The notes: a model not told the origin generated them from the sequence alone. DNA of 64,000 nucleotides from Rhodoferax sp. WC2427 (GCF_040822085.1 NZ_CP162006.1:2418001-2482000); one strand, 5' to 3'. Positions 35,850 to 47,158 are shown, numbered from the stretch's first letter. Translations and numbers: made by a program.

Positions 35850-37673
35850 ATGAGCATTAAACAAATTCGCAATATCGCGATCATCGCCCACGTTGACCAT
35901 GGCAAAACCACCATGGTCGACCAGTTGTTGCGCCAGTCCGGCACCTTTGCCGAACACGAAAAAGTCGTGGACACCGTGATGGACAACAACGCGATTGAAA
36001 AAGAGCGTGGTATTACCATTCTGGCCAAGAACTGCGCCGTGACCTGGGAAGGCACGCACATCAACATCGTCGACACCCCCGGCCACGCCGACTTCGGCGG
36101 CGAAGTGGAACGTGCTCTGAGCATGGTCGATGGCGTGGTGCTGTTGATCGATGCGCAAGAAGGCCCCATGCCCCAGACCCGTTTCGTGACCAAGAAGGCC
36201 CTGGCCTTGGGTCTGAAGCCGATTCTGGTGGTGAACAAGGTGGACAAGCCCGGTGCGCGCCCCGACTTCGTGGTCAACGCCGCGTTTGATCTGTTCGACA
36301 AACTCGGTGCTACCGACGAACAACTCGACTTCCCCGTAGTCTACGCCTCCGGTATCAACGGCTGGTCGTCGCTGGTTGAAGGCGAGCAGGGTGAGCAGTG
36401 GGGCCCCGACATGTCGGCTCTGTTCAACACCGTGCTGCAACACGTGCCCGCCCAAAAGGGCGACCCTGCAGCCCCGCTGCAATTGCAGATTTCTGCGCTC
36501 GACTTCTCCACCTTCGTGGGTCGTATCGGCGTGGGCCGCATCAGCCAGGGCACCGTCAGGCCCATGATGGACGTAGTGGTCATGGAAGGCCCGGACGGCA
36601 AGGCCGTCAAGGGCCGTGTCAACCAGGTACTGACGTTCCAAGGCCTGGAACGTGTGCAGGCCACCGAAGCGGGCCCCGGCGAGATCGTGCTGATCAACGG
36701 CCTGACTGACATCGGTATCGGCGTGACCATCACCGACCCGACCAACCCCGCACCGCTGCCGATGCTGAAGGTCGACGAGCCTACCCTGACGATGAACTTC
36801 TGCGTCAACACCAGCCCCCTGGCCGGTCGCGAAGGCAAGTACGTCACCAGCCGCCAGATCTGGGACCGCCTGCAAAAAGAACTGCAACACAACGTGGCGT
36901 TGCGCGTCAAGGAAACCGACGAAGAAGGTATCTTCGAAGTCATGGGCCGCGGCGAACTGCACTTGACCATTTTGTTGGAAAACATGCGCCGCGAAGGCTA
37001 CGAACTGGCGGTTTCCAAGCCCCGCGTGGTGATGAAGGAAGTCAACGGCGAAAAGTACGAGCCTATCGAGTTGGTGACTGCCGACATCGAAGACCAGCAC
37101 CAGGGCGGCGTGATGCAGGCACTGGGCGAGCGCAAGGGCGAACTCGTCAACATGGAGCCGGATGGCCGTGGCCGTGTGCGCCTCGAATACCGTATTCCGG
37201 CCCGTGGCCTGATCGGTTTCACCAACGAGTTCCTGAACTTGACGCGCGGTTCCGGTTTGATCTCCAACATCTTCGACTGCTACGAGCCACACAAGGGCGA
37301 GATCGGTGGCCGCAAGAATGGCGTGCTGATCTCCATGGACGCAGGCGAAATTTTCACCTACGCCCTGGGCAAGCTGGACGACCGTGGCCGCATGTTCGTG
37401 CGTGCCAACGACCCCGTGTACGAAGGCATGATTGTGGGTATCCACAGCCGTGACAACGATCTGGTGGTCAACGCCACGCGTACCAAGCAGCTGACCAACT
37501 TCCGCGTGTCCGGCAAGGAAGACGCCATCAAGATCACGCCCCCGATCGAATGCACGCTGGAATACGGTGTGGAGTTCATCGAGGACGACGAGTTGGTCGA
37601 AATCACGCCCAAGTCGATCCGTCTGCGCAAGCGTTACCTGACCGAAAGCGAGCGCAAGCGCGCTGGTCGCTAA
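35850..37673 (+). CDS. typA: Ribosome-associated GTPase TypA/BipA
   Basis: Translational GTPase used in ribosome assembly and stress adaptation, 607 residues, the normal length. G-domain motifs are AHVDHGKTTMVDQ, DTPGHADFGGEVE and NKVDKPGARP; domains III and V follow, then the BipA-specific C-terminal domain (about 480-600). An AGGAG site lies ten bases ahead of the ATG. It is followed by a clear terminator at 37726. Confidence 0.97.
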   Translation: MSIKQIRNIAIIAHVDHGKTTMVDQLLRQSGTFAEHEKVVDTVMDNNAIEKERGITILAKNCAVTWEGTHINIVDTPGHADFGGEVERALSMVDGVVLLIDAQEGPMPQTRFVTKKALALGLKPILVVNKVDKPGARPDFVVNAAFDLFDKLGATDEQLDFPVVYASGINGWSSLVEGEQGEQWGPDMSALFNTVLQHVPAQKGDPAAPLQLQISALDFSTFVGRIGVGRISQGTVRPMMDVVVMEGPDGKAVKGRVNQVLTFQGLERVQATEAGPGEIVLINGLTDIGIGVTITDPTNPAPLPMLKVDEPTLTMNFCVNTSPLAGREGKYVTSRQIWDRLQKELQHNVALRVKETDEEGIFEVMGRGELHLTILLENMRREGYELAVSKPRVVMKEVNGEKYEPIELVTADIEDQHQGGVMQALGERKGELVNMEPDGRGRVRLEYRIPARGLIGFTNEFLNLTRGSGLISNIFDCYEPHKGEIGGRKNGVLISMDAGEIFTYALGKLDDRGRMFVRANDPVYEGMIVGIHSRDNDLVVNATRTKQLTNFRVSGKEDAIKITPPIECTLEYGVEFIEDDELVEITPKSIRLRKRYLTESERKRAGR

Positions 37674-37725
37674 GCTGATGGCACCACGCCGTTGCGCCTC
37701 CAGGCGCAAGGCGTAGTCCCCCGAA

Positions 37726-37758
37726 CCCCGGCACGTTGTATAGCGTGCCGGGGTTTTT
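37726..37758 (+). terminator. Terminator after typA
   Basis: CCCCGGCACG, eight-base loop TTGTATAG, CGTGCCGGGG, then TTTTT. Perfect ten-base stem. It closes the translation gene block. Confidence 0.9.
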
Positions 37759-37834
37759 CATTGCCCGTTCGCAATTTTGCGTCCCCGTTGCAATGGCCCT
37801 GCGGCTGTAGGTGATATTTTTGGCATTTATTGCT

Positions 37835-37889
37835 ATTTGATATGTGTTTTTATCAAATTTTTCCGAATATATATCATATTTGATAAAAT
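37835..37889 (+). promoter_or_regulatory. AT-rich promoter region with inverted repeats before the SUOX-fold/kinase pair
   Basis: ATTTGATA (37835-37842) and TATCAAAT (37851-37858) form a perfect inverted repeat. A second, ATCATATTTGAT (37873-37884), overlaps a -10-like TAAAAT (37884-37889). Both share the ATTTGAT half-site, so one dimeric regulator may bind both. The AT richness stands out against the flanking genes. Confidence 0.5.
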
Positions 37890-37916
37890 CAAGGCCTACT
37901 TTTTCAAGGAGCATCC

Positions 37917-38429
37917 ATGTTGCGTCAACCCATTCTTTTCTCCATCGCCCTCGTTGCCGGACTGCTGGCAGGGGTGTCCATGCCTGCATCTGCGCTGGCA
38001 CCGGCAGCAGGAAAGACGGTCCTGAGTGTTACCGGCTTGGTGGGTGAAAAAAATACGGATACCGCTGCAGTGTTCGACATGGCCATGCTGGAAAAACTAC
38101 CCCAGCAGACCTTCACCACCCATACCCCATGGGACAAGCAGCCCGTGACCTTCACCGGACCGCTGTTGCGCGATGTGCTGGCGGCGGTCAAGGCCAGTGG
38201 CACCCAGCTCAAGGCCATGGCCCTCAACGATTACCAAACCACGATCCCCATGGAAGATGCGCAGCGGTTTGACGTCATCGTGGCCTACAAGCTCAACGGA
38301 CAGGCTATTCCCGTCAAGACCAAGGGGCCGCTGTTCATCGTTTACCCGTTTGATTCCAAAACAGAACTCCAAACCACCCGCTACTATGAGCGTTCGGCCT
38401 GGCAACTTAAATCCATCAAAATCGAATAA
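37917..38429 (+). CDS. Periplasmic SUOX-fold (PruR-like) pterin-binding-type protein
   Basis: 170-residue exported protein with a signal peptide (1-27) and a short oxidoreductase molybdopterin-binding-like domain: VLSVTGLVG, FTGPLLRDVLAAVKASG, ALNDYQTTIPMED and the GPLFIVYPFD segment typical of the sulfite-oxidase fold. There is no cysteine anywhere in the protein, so the molybdenum-coordinating Cys of true enzymes is absent and it cannot be a standard molybdoenzyme. Stand-alone domains of this type (PruR in Agrobacterium) act as periplasmic pterin sensors for a membrane signalling partner. The next gene, eight bases on, is such a partner. Strong AAGGAG ahead of the ATG. Confidence 0.78.
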   Translation: MLRQPILFSIALVAGLLAGVSMPASALAPAAGKTVLSVTGLVGEKNTDTAAVFDMAMLEKLPQQTFTTHTPWDKQPVTFTGPLLRDVLAAVKASGTQLKAMALNDYQTTIPMEDAQRFDVIVAYKLNGQAIPVKTKGPLFIVYPFDSKTELQTTRYYERSAWQLKSIKIE

Positions 38430-38437
38430 GCCCCTCC

Positions 38438-40780
<2,343 letters not shown>

Positions 40781-40852
40781 GTACCCTTTGCCGGTGGGCG
40801 CGTTTGCCGCGCCGGCTCCGGAAACCGGGGATCGGGAGGCGACAATACAAGA

Positions 40853-41746
40853 ATGCATTTATCCCATTCCCGCGCTGTATTCATGATGGTTCTGGTCACG
40901 CTGATGTGGTCGATTGCCGGGGTCACCACCCGGCACCTGGAGTCGGCGCACAGCTTTGAAATTACCTTCTGGCGCAGCTTTTTTACCGTGCTGTCTTTGC
41001 TCGTGATCCTGCCGTTGCTGCAGGGCCGGGTGGTGTTCACCAAGATCCGGCATGGCGGCACGGCCCTGTGGTTGTCCGGCGTGTGTTGGGCGGTGATGTT
41101 CACCGCCTACATGTTGGCGCTGAGCCTGAGCCCGGTGGCCAATGTGCTGGTCACCATGTCGATTGCGCCGCTGCTCACTGCGTTGTTGGCCCGCTTTGCC
41201 ATTGGCCACCGGCTGCCGCTGCGCACCTGGGTGGCGATTGCCGTGGCAGGGGCGGGCATTGTTGTGATGTACGGCACCCAGCTGAGCTCTGGCGGCGGAA
41301 CGGGCCAACTCGTGGGCACCTTGATTGCACTGTGCGTGCCCCTGGCCAGCGCCGTGAACTGGACCGTGGTGCAGCGCAGCCATGCGCAGGGCAAGGATGT
41401 GGACCTGGTGCCTTCGGTGCTGGTGGGTGCCGTGCTGTCGTCGTTGGTCACCTTGCCTCTGGCCCTGCCGCTGCAGGCCACGCCGCACGACCTGGGCTTG
41501 CTGGCCATGCTGGGATCGGTGCAGCTGGCCATTCCCTGTATTTTGTCGGTGTGGTGTGCCCGGGTGCTCAAGGCCCCCGAGGTGTCGCTGCTACAGCTGC
41601 TGGAAGTCTTGTTCGGGATCACCCTGGCTTGGTTGGGCGCGAACGAAGCGCCTGGCATGGTGGTCTTGGTGGGTGGCACCCTGGTCCTGGGCGCGCTTGT
41701 GTCCAACGAAGCGCTGGGTTGGTGGCAGCGCCGGGCCGTGCTCTAG
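40853..41746 (+). CDS. DMT-family (EamA) transporter
   Basis: 297-residue membrane protein with ten hydrophobic helices in two EamA repeats (about 10-140 and 152-290). Family members export metabolites such as amino acids; the substrate is unknown. A GGGAGG site precedes the ATG. Its stop overlaps the stop of the convergent 41743-42255 gene by four bases. Confidence 0.87.
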   Translation: MHLSHSRAVFMMVLVTLMWSIAGVTTRHLESAHSFEITFWRSFFTVLSLLVILPLLQGRVVFTKIRHGGTALWLSGVCWAVMFTAYMLALSLSPVANVLVTMSIAPLLTALLARFAIGHRLPLRTWVAIAVAGAGIVVMYGTQLSSGGGTGQLVGTLIALCVPLASAVNWTVVQRSHAQGKDVDLVPSVLVGAVLSSLVTLPLALPLQATPHDLGLLAMLGSVQLAIPCILSVWCARVLKAPEVSLLQLLEVLFGITLAWLGANEAPGMVVLVGGTLVLGALVSNEALGWWQRRAVL

Positions 41747-42255
41747 CGCAATTCGCCGCGCTGGCTCTCCACGCCTTCTAGCTCGCGTTCCACCTCGGCC
41801 CGCATGGTGCGCACGGCGACCAGGGCTTTTTGGAATTCGTTGACGGCCTTGTCCAGGTTTTCCGGGGTGGGGTCGGTCACATCCCGGTGGGCGGCCACAA
41901 ACTCTTTGGCCTGCGAGGCGATTTCACCCGCCAGATGGGCCTGGCTGTCGGCCAACTGTTGGGATTTCTGCATCTCTGCCTCGCCAAAGTTGCGGGAGAA
42001 CAGTGCCAACATGCCGTAGGCCCGGCTCAGCTCATTGGCTTGCTGTTGGGCGCGCGTGGCCTCTGCCAGTACCGCGCTGGCGGTGGACACCGCCGACCGC
42101 ACTTCAAATTCGTGCAGCAACTGCGCGGTGGCGTGCTGGGCCGCCACGGCGGCGCGGGCGGCACGGTGGGCAATCAGGGCCGACATGGCCGCAGCCAGCA
42201 TGCCCAGAAAGCACAGGACAACCGCCACTACGGCGAAGATTTGGGTAATGGTCAT
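41743..42255 (-). CDS. Hypothetical membrane-anchored coiled-coil protein
   Basis: 170 residues, not recognised. One N-terminal membrane helix (about 5-29) is followed by a long alanine-, glutamate- and glutamine-rich region predicted to be a continuous helix or coiled coil, ending in an acidic EREL EGVESQ tail. It probably sits in the inner membrane with the coiled coil in the cytoplasm. The next gene on the same strand, malQ, lies upstream of a dispersed repeat, so no operon link is evident. Confidence 0.7.
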   Translation of the reverse strand: MTITQIFAVVAVVLCFLGMLAAAMSALIAHRAARAAVAAQHATAQLLHEFEVRSAVSTASAVLAEATRAQQQANELSRAYGMLALFSRNFGEAEMQKSQQLADSQAHLAGEIASQAKEFVAAHRDVTDPTPENLDKAVNEFQKALVAVRTMRAEVERELEGVESQRGELR

Positions 42256-42284
42256 AGGATTCCTAGCGCAAAAAATACAAGCGA

Positions 42285-42332
42285 AATCAGCCCCTCATGC
42301 TTATTCCGCGTGCGTAGGCTGCTATAAAAACT
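42285..42332 (+). repeat. Dispersed repeat copy 8 (intergenic)
   Basis: AAATCAGCCCCTCATGCTTAT, TCCGCGTGCG, TAGGCTGCTATAAAAAC. Between the coiled-coil gene and malQ. It carries a TAG in the position where other copies have TGA or TAA. Confidence 0.65.
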
Positions 42333-42362
42333 CTAGTGTCTCCGCCCATTGTGCCCCAAGTT

Positions 42363-43907
42363 CTAGGGCTTGTTCTTGCCTTCGGGGTAAGCCGGCAGCG
42401 GCAAACGGTCGAACCGAGTACGGCCACTGGCAGCGGTGATGTGGGCCAGCTTTTCGGTTGCGTCGCCGCTGACCCATTCCCACTTGAACCGCCAGGTCCA
42501 GCAGCCAATGGTACCGGGGGTATTCATGCGGTGCTTGCCGTCCAGCCCCATTACGTCCTGGAACTGGCACAGCGAATGGTTGGCCACCGATTGGGCGCAG
42601 GCGCGCAGCATGGCCCAGTGCACATCCGAGCCATCGGTGTTCAGGTACTCACCCGCGTAAGCGCGCTCGCGGTCGGTGCAGTCAGCCCACCAGCCGACCA
42701 CGGTGTCGTTGTCGTGCGTGCCGCTGTAGACCACGGTATCGCGGGCGTAGTTGTGCGGCAAAAAGTTGTTGCCCGCGTCGTCCGAGAACGCAAACTGCAG
42801 GATCCGCATGCCCGGAAAGCCCGCCCGGTGGCGCAGCGCGTTCACCTCGTCGGTGATCACGCCCAGGTCTTCGGCAATGATGGGCAGCTTGCCCAGGGCG
42901 GCTTCGATGGCCGCAAACAGGTCGTAGTCGGGGCCGGGCATCCAGCGGCCCTTGACGGCAGTGGGTTCGCTGGCCGGAATCTCCCAGTAGCCCACAAAGC
43001 CGCGGAAGTGGTCGATGCGCACCACGTCGGCCAGGGTCAGCTGGCGCTTCACGCGTTCGATCCACCAACGGTAGCCATCGGCCTTCATGGCAGACCAGTT
43101 GTACAGTGGGTTACCCCAGCGCTGGCCGGTGGCCGAGAAGAAGTCGGGTGGCACCCCGGCGATGACCAGCGGGTGGCCCGCGGCATCCAGCTCATACAGG
43201 TCGGGGCGCGACCAGCAGTCGCTGGAGTGGTGCGCAATGAAGATCGGCAGGTCGCCCACCAGATGGATGTTCTTGCCGTTGGCGTAGCCCTTCAGGCGCT
43301 TCCACTGCACATCGAACTGCCACTGCACAAAGCCCCAGAAGCCGATCTCGTCCGCGTACTGGGTGCGCGCTGCTGCCAGGGCAGCGGGTTCGCGGCGCGA
43401 CAGGGGCTTGGGCCAGTCCGGCCACAGGGCCGGGGTGTGGGCCTGGTCCAGCGCCATGAACAGGGTGTAGTCGGCCACCCAGCTTTGTTCGGCCTGCAGC
43501 CAGGCCGCGAACGCCGCCCGGTCTGCCGCGGAGGCGCTGGCCTGGAAGCCGGCAAAGGCCTCGCGCAGCCTTTGCAAACGCCAGGGCACAACCTGGCCGA
43601 AGTTGATCTTTTCGGCATCGAACGCGGCGGCCAGGGATTCGGCGGCGATCCAGCCTTTTTCCAGCAAGGGCTCGAACGCCACCAGCAGCGGGTTGCCCGC
43701 AAAAGCCGAGCTGCCCATATAGGGCGAATCGCCAGGGCCGATGGGGCCCAGCGGCAGGGTTTGCCACAGCGATTGGCCTGCCGTTTGCAGCCAGTCGACA
43801 AAATAAAAGGCGTTAGGCCCAAAGTCGCCGCAGCCATGCGGGCCGGGGAGGGACGTGGGGTGCAGCAAGACACCCGAGGTGCGTTGGTTCAACAGGTCGG
43901 AAGCCAT
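42363..43907 (-). CDS. malQ: 4-alpha-glucanotransferase MalQ
   Basis: GH77 enzyme that transfers maltosyl or longer glucans and releases glucose. The 514-residue protein shows SGVLLHPTSLPGPHGCGDFG, the nucleophile Asp in VVRIDHFRGFVGYW, the acid/base Glu in PIIAEDLGVIT and YSGTHDNDTVVGW. The ATG at 43907 was preferred to the TTG at 43925. It lies 29 bp after the GH13 gene on the same strand, so they form a pair. It would process maltodextrins formed by debranching. Confidence 0.96.
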   Translation of the reverse strand: MASDLLNQRTSGVLLHPTSLPGPHGCGDFGPNAFYFVDWLQTAGQSLWQTLPLGPIGPGDSPYMGSSAFAGNPLLVAFEPLLEKGWIAAESLAAAFDAEKINFGQVVPWRLQRLREAFAGFQASASAADRAAFAAWLQAEQSWVADYTLFMALDQAHTPALWPDWPKPLSRREPAALAAARTQYADEIGFWGFVQWQFDVQWKRLKGYANGKNIHLVGDLPIFIAHHSSDCWSRPDLYELDAAGHPLVIAGVPPDFFSATGQRWGNPLYNWSAMKADGYRWWIERVKRQLTLADVVRIDHFRGFVGYWEIPASEPTAVKGRWMPGPDYDLFAAIEAALGKLPIIAEDLGVITDEVNALRHRAGFPGMRILQFAFSDDAGNNFLPHNYARDTVVYSGTHDNDTVVGWWADCTDRERAYAGEYLNTDGSDVHWAMLRACAQSVANHSLCQFQDVMGLDGKHRMNTPGTIGCWTWRFKWEWVSGDATEKLAHITAASGRTRFDRLPLPAYPEGKNKP

Positions 43908-43936
43908 AGTGTGGGGTCCAGTCAAAGTTTAAAGAA

Positions 43937-45631
43937 TCAGGCTGCGAACCAGCTAAAGCCTTTGGGGGCCAAGGCAAGCACGCCCTGGGCCAGGTCTTGG
44001 GCACCGAAAATCCGTTTCCAACCGGCACCGGCGATGCTGGCGGGCAGGGTCACATTCACCGCGTCGTTGGACAGGTTTTGTACCACCAGCACCTGCTGGT
44101 CGTTGGTTCCGCGCACATAGGCCAGGATGCGGTCGTCCAGCGTGGTCAGCGGCTGGAAGTTGCCAGCCGCCAGGGCCGGGTGGGCGCGGCGCACGGCCAG
44201 CATGGTGCGCACGGCATCGTGGGTGCGGGCGGGCAGGCTGGTGGCATCGGCCAACTGGCGGTCCACACTCTCCCAGTCCACGGCACCGCGCACCTTGTAG
44301 CGCGCATCCTGGTAGCCGGTCAGGGCTTCCTGGGCGGCCTGGAACTGGTCGTCGTTGGGCTTGGCGAACTCGTCGCCGTAGAAGATCACAGGCGTGCCCA
44401 GCAGGGTGAAGCTGATGCTGAAGGCCAGTTGCACGGCGGCTGCGTCGCTCTTGAACAGGTCGACCAGGCGCGAGGCAATGCCTTCACCCTGGCGGAAATC
44501 CCACTCGGGCTGGTGGCAGTAGGCGGCGTGGATGGTTTTGCGCTCTTCGGGCGTGACCATTTCCAGCGTCAGCTCGTCGTGGCAGCGCAAAAACGAGAAC
44601 CAGCCGCAGTCATCCGGGATGGCGGGCGTGAAGTTGGTCGACAGGGTGTCGAAAATCGGCTTGGCCGAGTGGGTGGCCAGCGCCAGGTAGATGCGGGGCA
44701 TCACCGGGAAATGGTAGGCCGCCTGGCACTCGTCGCTGTCGCCAAAATAGGTGACCACCTCGGCGGGCGGCTGGCAGGCCTCGGCCAGCAAGATGGTGCC
44801 GGGGCGCACGGTGTCGAGCACGGCGCGGAAGAACTTGACGATCGCGTGGGTGCCGGGCAGGTTCTCGCAGATGGTGCCTTCTTCCTTCCACAGGTAGGGG
44901 ATGGCGTCGGCGCGGAAGCCGTCCACCCCTTGCGCCACCCAGAACAGCAGCACGCGGCACATGGCCAGCAGCACCTCGGGGTTGCGGTAGTTCAGGTCGG
45001 GTTGCGAGTCGAAGAAGCGGTGGAAGAAATAGGTGTCCGGGGCTTCCGGCAAGGGGTGCCAGTTGCTGGGCATCATGCCTTTGAAGATGATGCGGGCTTC
45101 CTTGTAGCGCTCGGTGGTGTCGCTCCAGATGAAGTAGTCGCGGTAGGGGTTGTCGGGGCCTTTGCGGGCTTCCTTGAACCACATGTGCTGGTCGGAGCAG
45201 TGGTTCATGGCCACGTCGAAGATCACGCGGATGTTGCGGCGGTGGGCCTCGGCCAGGAATTCGGCAAAGGTGCCCTGGGCCGCCGCATCGCTGCCACCTA
45301 CCAGCTCACTGCGGATTTTGGTGTAGTCGCTGATGTCAAAGCCCGCGTCGCGCATGGGCGAGTCCAGGATGGGCAGCAGCCACAGGCAGGTCACGCCCAG
45401 GTCTTGCAGGTAGGCCAGGCGGTTCGTCAGGCCTTTGAAGTCCTTGTTGAACAGGTCGACGTACAGCGAATACACCACCACTTCCTTGAACCAGGTGGCG
45501 GGTGGCGGCGGGGCGGCGGTCTGGGCCGCAGCTTGCAGCTCGGCGAGGAAAGTGTCCAGTTTGTCGGCGTACTGGTCTTGGTAGAGCTGCTGCCAGAGTT
45601 GGCGCATTTGGGCGGGTAAGGTGCTGGTCAT
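43937..45631 (-). CDS. Trehalose-synthase-like GH13 alpha-amylase family enzyme
   Basis: 564-residue GH13 enzyme. The nucleophile Asp is in GVDGFRADAIPYLW, the acid/base Glu in TILLAEACQPPAE, and the transition-state Asp in FLRCHDELTLEMVT. The surrounding pattern (WSDTTERYKEARIIF, SNWHPLPEAPDTYFFHRFF, GTICENLPGTHAIVKF, DECQAAYHFPVMPRIY) follows trehalose synthase, which interconverts maltose and trehalose. Several positions differ from classical TreS (an FRADA and a CHDEL where LDA and NHDEL are usual), so another maltose- or sucrose-type activity is possible. It is followed by malQ. An operator-like palindrome sits just ahead of its GGAG site. Confidence 0.82.
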   Translation of the reverse strand: MTSTLPAQMRQLWQQLYQDQYADKLDTFLAELQAAAQTAAPPPPATWFKEVVVYSLYVDLFNKDFKGLTNRLAYLQDLGVTCLWLLPILDSPMRDAGFDISDYTKIRSELVGGSDAAAQGTFAEFLAEAHRRNIRVIFDVAMNHCSDQHMWFKEARKGPDNPYRDYFIWSDTTERYKEARIIFKGMMPSNWHPLPEAPDTYFFHRFFDSQPDLNYRNPEVLLAMCRVLLFWVAQGVDGFRADAIPYLWKEEGTICENLPGTHAIVKFFRAVLDTVRPGTILLAEACQPPAEVVTYFGDSDECQAAYHFPVMPRIYLALATHSAKPIFDTLSTNFTPAIPDDCGWFSFLRCHDELTLEMVTPEERKTIHAAYCHQPEWDFRQGEGIASRLVDLFKSDAAAVQLAFSISFTLLGTPVIFYGDEFAKPNDDQFQAAQEALTGYQDARYKVRGAVDWESVDRQLADATSLPARTHDAVRTMLAVRRAHPALAAGNFQPLTTLDDRILAYVRGTNDQQVLVVQNLSNDAVNVTLPASIAGAGWKRIFGAQDLAQGVLALAPKGFSWFAA

Positions 45632-45641
45632 TGTATTTCTC

Positions 45642-45659
45642 CAAAGCGCTTTGAATACG
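45642..45659 (-). promoter_or_regulatory. LacI-type operator candidate before the GH13/malQ pair
   Basis: CAAAGCGCTTTG (45642-45653) is a perfect palindrome centred on CG, as in LacI-family operators. With its flank, AAGCGCTTTGAATACG matches the site between glgP and glgC at 15 of 16 positions. It lies right next to the ribosome-binding site of the GH13 gene, a position suited to repression. Confidence 0.6.
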
Positions 45660-45710
45660 CGGCGCTGCGGATTGTACGGTTGCCGTCGCAAGGGGGAATA
45701 CGGGTTGCAC

Positions 45711-46607
45711 CTAATGCCGTGCGGGTAAACGTAACAAGCCTATGGCCAGGGCCGTGCCGCACACCACCACCAGCCCGCAGCCCAGCATCCACGGGGTCAG
45801 CGCTTCGCCCAGAAACACCGCGCCGTACAGCACGGCAAACACCGGCACCACAAAGGTCACGGTCAGCGCCCTGGCCGGGCCGATGTTGGCGATCAGCCGG
45901 AAAAAGATGATGTAGGCCAGTGCCGTCGACACCGTGCCCACCACCAGCAGCGCGGCCCAGGCGTGCAGGCTGGGCCAGTGCGCAGGCCACAGCCAGAAGG
46001 CGGGCAGGGCCAGGCCCAGGGCGGCGCCGATCTGGCTGCCGGTGGCGATCACCAGGGGCGGCACCGTGCCCAGAAAGCGCTTGGTGTAGCTGCCGGTGAT
46101 GCCGTAGCAGGTGGCCGCCAGCAAGCAGGCCAGTACCGCCCAGCCGGGTGCGATGCCATGGCTGTCGGGCTTGAAGCTGGCTTTGTCCCAGGCCAGCAGG
46201 GCCACGCCCACAAAGCCGATCACCAGCCCCAGGCTGCGCGAACCGTTGGGCCGGTCGCGCAGCCAGAGCCAGGCGATCAATGTGCCAAACAGCGGCGTGG
46301 TGGCGTTCAGAATCGACGACAGCCCGGTGGTGATGGACAGCAGCGCAAACGAAAACAGCGCAAATGGCACGCCCGAATTCAGCACGCCGACCAGCAGCAC
46401 CGGCTTCCAGTGCTGGCGCAGGCCTGGCATCTGCCCCTGCCAAGCCAACACGGGCAGCAGGGCCAGCGCGGCAATCGCCACCCGCAACGCCGCCGTGGGC
46501 ACCGCGCCCATCTCCATCGAGGCGGTGCGCATAAAGATAAACGACGCGCCCCACACAGCGGCCAGCAACACAAAATCAAAAACCCAGGGCTTGGACGCGG
46601 CTTTCAA
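45711..46607 (-). CDS. DMT-family (EamA) transporter
   Basis: 298-residue membrane protein with ten helices in two EamA repeats (VLLAAVWGASFIFMR at the start of the first). The substrate is unknown. It starts with TTG at 46607, overlapping the ogt stop (TTGA), with a good AAGGAG upstream, so it is probably co-transcribed with ogt. It is not closely similar to the 40853 transporter. Confidence 0.88.
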   Translation of the reverse strand: MKAASKPWVFDFVLLAAVWGASFIFMRTASMEMGAVPTAALRVAIAALALLPVLAWQGQMPGLRQHWKPVLLVGVLNSGVPFALFSFALLSITTGLSSILNATTPLFGTLIAWLWLRDRPNGSRSLGLVIGFVGVALLAWDKASFKPDSHGIAPGWAVLACLLAATCYGITGSYTKRFLGTVPPLVIATGSQIGAALGLALPAFWLWPAHWPSLHAWAALLVVGTVSTALAYIIFFRLIANIGPARALTVTFVVPVFAVLYGAVFLGEALTPWMLGCGLVVVCGTALAIGLLRLPARH

Positions 46608-47101
46608 ATCAGCACTCCTTCCAGTTGCAGCAGCGCAGTTTTGCGTTCCAGTCCACCGGCATAGCCGGTCAGCGAACCGTCGCTACCCAGCACCCGGTGG
46701 CAGGGCACCAGCACGCTGACGGGGTTGCGCCCCACCGCACCGGCCACCGCCCGCACCGCCGTGGGTCGGCCGACCGCCTGGCTTAACGCGGCATAGCTGG
46801 TGGTGGCACCGCGCGGGATCTGCAGCAGCGCCCGCCACACGGCCTGCTGGAAGGGCGTGCCGCCCGCCAGGTCCAGCGGCAGGCTGAAGGGGGCCGTGCT
46901 CCCGGCAAAGTAGGCATCCATGAAGGCGGCGGTTTGCTGCAGCAGCGGGTGCGCAGGTGCCAAGTGCCAGGTGGCTATGTCGGGCTGGTGGCGCTGGCCG
47001 TCAAACCACAGGCCACACAGGCCATAGCCGGTGGCGGCGGCCAGCATGGGGCCGAGCGGGGTGGCAAAGCGGACGTAGTCGGGGGTATTTAGGAATTTCA
47101 T
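46604..47101 (-). CDS. ogt: Methylated-DNA-protein-cysteine methyltransferase
   Basis: Repairs O6-methylguanine by suicide transfer to cysteine. The 165-residue protein has the active-site motif VPCHRVLGSDGSLTGYAGG, the minor-groove-binding RAVAGAVGRNP and the FQQAVWRALLQIPRG helix. It lies just downstream of the ada-alkA fusion, separated only by a dispersed repeat, giving an alkylation-repair pair. The downstream transporter overlaps its stop. Confidence 0.95.
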   Translation of the reverse strand: MKFLNTPDYVRFATPLGPMLAAATGYGLCGLWFDGQRHQPDIATWHLAPAHPLLQQTAAFMDAYFAGSTAPFSLPLDLAGGTPFQQAVWRALLQIPRGATTSYAALSQAVGRPTAVRAVAGAVGRNPVSVLVPCHRVLGSDGSLTGYAGGLERKTALLQLEGVLI

Positions 47102-47105
47102 AAGA

Positions 47106-47158
47106 AATAGGCAGTTGGTGCTTATAGATCAAGCGTGAGTAGCTATCGTTTTGGTAGT
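47106..47158 (+). repeat. Dispersed repeat copy 9 (between alkA and ogt, supplies the alkA stop)
   Basis: AATAGGCAGTTGGTGCTTAT, AGATCAAGCG, TGAGTAGCTATCGTTTTGG, TAG. Read on the minus strand it codes for the last residues of the alkA protein and its TGA stop at 47129-47131. Confidence 0.7.

Noticed and set aside
35766..37709. 647-residue minus-strand open frame opposite typA
   Set aside because: Composition bias of a codon-position shadow; typA is certain on the other strand.
46074..46082. AAAGCGCTT as a third copy of the glycogen operator
   Set aside because: It lies inside a transporter gene and lacks the TGAATRCG flank.
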